Assembly: GCA_017552845.1 (NCBI GenBank)
Contig: JAFZOE010000311.1
Location: 1 to 6,067 of the forward strand
DNA length: 6,067 bases
From: Clostridia bacterium
GTDB lineage: Bacteria; Bacillota; Clostridia; Oscillospirales; Acutalibacteraceae
Reading direction: 5' to 3'
Shown here: in pieces, positions 5,407 to 6,067 of the stretch
How the letters are laid out: every line of letters begins with the position of its first letter
Position numbering within the stretch: the stretch's first letter is position 1
The notes under the pieces: generated by a model
The model's input: only the letters and a program-made list of their open reading frames with translations
What the model was told of the DNA's origin: nothing
Database searches by the model: none
Program-made: the position numbers and the translations under genes

Positions 5407-6067
5407 TTATGCGGTTATTCCTGATTTAATCAGATATTCGCGCGCGTGCCTGAGCATATTTTTGTCGTTTGCGAATTTGAGGGTTTCTATCGCCCGGTCA
5501 TAATCGAGCCAGATATAGTCCTCAATCTCCTCGCGCTGGATTATGGTCTGGGTATCGTCGGTTTTCGCGAGATAAATCGTGACCGATTTTTCGATATTCC
5601 CGTGAATCGTGTATTCCGCCTTATAGGCGAAAGAGGGGAGAATTTCAATGTGAATTCCCGTCTCCTCAAGCACTTCACGAATGGCGGTCTGTTCGTTGGT
5701 CTCGCCTCTCTCAACGTGTCCTTTCGGGAAACCCCAGTTTGACGAGCGCTTGTTTTTGATGAGCAGATATCTTATGCCGTCATTGATATAGCGGTAAACT
5801 ATCGCTCCGCAGGAGCGCTCATAGAGGCAGCTGAGCTTATATTGACTTCCCTCAACGGCAAACGAAACGGCGTCTTCAATCTGGTTGACGATGAACCGCG
5901 TGCTCTTGGGGGCGACCACGTAAAACGGCTGAGGATTCCCCTCCTGCTCAATGCAGGCGATTACCCTGCCGTCAAATGTTCTCACGGGATGGTCGATTCC
6001 CATGATATACGCTCCGTATTTGGCGCTGTCGAATCTTTTTTTACCTTCAATAAGGCCGTAATTGAGC
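5407..6067 (-). CDS. Nudix (Ap4A-hydrolase-like) protein with N-terminal pyrophosphatase-like domain (5' end outside window)
   Basis: 219 codons are visible and the frame is open to the right edge. The C-terminal part, from about residue 85 of the visible product, is a Nudix hydrolase with a complete box, G-x5-E-x7-RE-x2-EE-x-G (Gly116, Glu122, Arg130, Glu131, Glu134, Glu135, Gly137). SCGAIVY (85-91) and WGFPKGH (111-117) resemble asymmetric diadenosine tetraphosphate hydrolases, so hydrolysis of Ap4A or a related nucleotide is likely. Upstream, NYGLIEG (2-8), AYIMGIDHPV (19-28), GRVIAC (33-38) and VVAPKS (50-55) follow, in order, the short clostridial family I inorganic pyrophosphatases. An internal ATG at 6003 would give a 198-residue protein, but it lacks a ribosome binding site and would start in the middle of this conserved segment, so I treat the gene as partial. 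Where pyrophosphatases have D-x-D/E-x-x-D, this protein has Asp13, Ala15 and Gly18, so that domain is probably not catalytic. About 30 residues are likely missing at the N-terminus. Confidence 0.85.
   Translation of the reverse strand, partial: LNYGLIEGKKRFDSAKYGAYIMGIDHPVRTFDGRVIACIEQEGNPQPFYVVAPKSTRFIVNQIEDAVSFAVEGSQYKLSCLYERSCGAIVYRYINDGIRYLLIKNKRSSNWGFPKGHVERGETNEQTAIREVLEETGIHIEILPSFAYKAEYTIHGNIEKSVTIYLAKTDDTQTIIQREEIEDYIWLDYDRAIETLKFANDKNMLRHAREYLIKSGITA

Noticed and set aside
5407..6003. Treating the Nudix gene as complete with a start at 6003
   Set aside because: No ribosome binding site precedes that ATG. The codons upstream continue a conserved pyrophosphatase-like segment to the window edge.

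Overview
The window looks like chromosomal DNA from a low-to-middle GC anaerobic Firmicute, probably a gut-type clostridium. This is inferred from the strong AGGAG/GGAGG ribosome binding sites, a TATAAT-type promoter, a short clostridial-style RlmD without an N-terminal TRAM domain, and an asymmetric Ap4A-hydrolase-like Nudix protein whose N-terminus resembles the short clostridial family I pyrophosphatases. It is an inference from sequence character, not a lineage assignment. I see no rRNA, tRNA, CRISPR array, insertion sequence, integrase or phage gene.

Left block (1-1830, minus strand): a membrane protein with two [4Fe-4S] ferredoxin motifs (NapH/CcoG-like) is followed 21 bases later by a 23S rRNA uracil-C5 methyltransferase of the RlmD/RlmCD type, which runs off the left edge. 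Both are iron-sulfur proteins, and they are probably co-transcribed leftwards.

Middle block (about 1931-5398, plus strand): this appears to be a complete four-gene transcription unit. A TTGCAA-16-TATAAT promoter in an AT-rich divergent gap drives a Gfo/Idh/MocA NAD(P)-dependent sugar oxidoreductase, two different TIM-barrel sugar isomerases/epimerases (xylose-isomerase-like/AP-endonuclease-2 fold), and a 182-residue soluble protein I do not recognise. Gene spacings are 6, 12 and 1 bases. The unit ends in a 13-bp hairpin that should work in both directions. The likely theme is oxidation at a sugar or cyclitol hydroxyl followed by metal-dependent isomerisation, epimerisation or elimination. Examples of such chemistry are 3-keto-sugar/inositol catabolism or deglycosylation through a 3-keto intermediate. 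No transporter, kinase, glycosidase or regulator lies inside the window, so the substrate cannot be read from here.

Right block (5407-6067, minus strand): a Nudix hydrolase is convergent with the sugar operon and shares its terminator. Its reading frame stays open to the right edge and encodes a recognisable family I pyrophosphatase-like segment upstream of the Nudix domain. The acidic metal-binding motif of that segment appears mostly lost. The product is therefore probably a two-domain protein with a degenerate pyrophosphatase module, and this is the most unusual item in the window.
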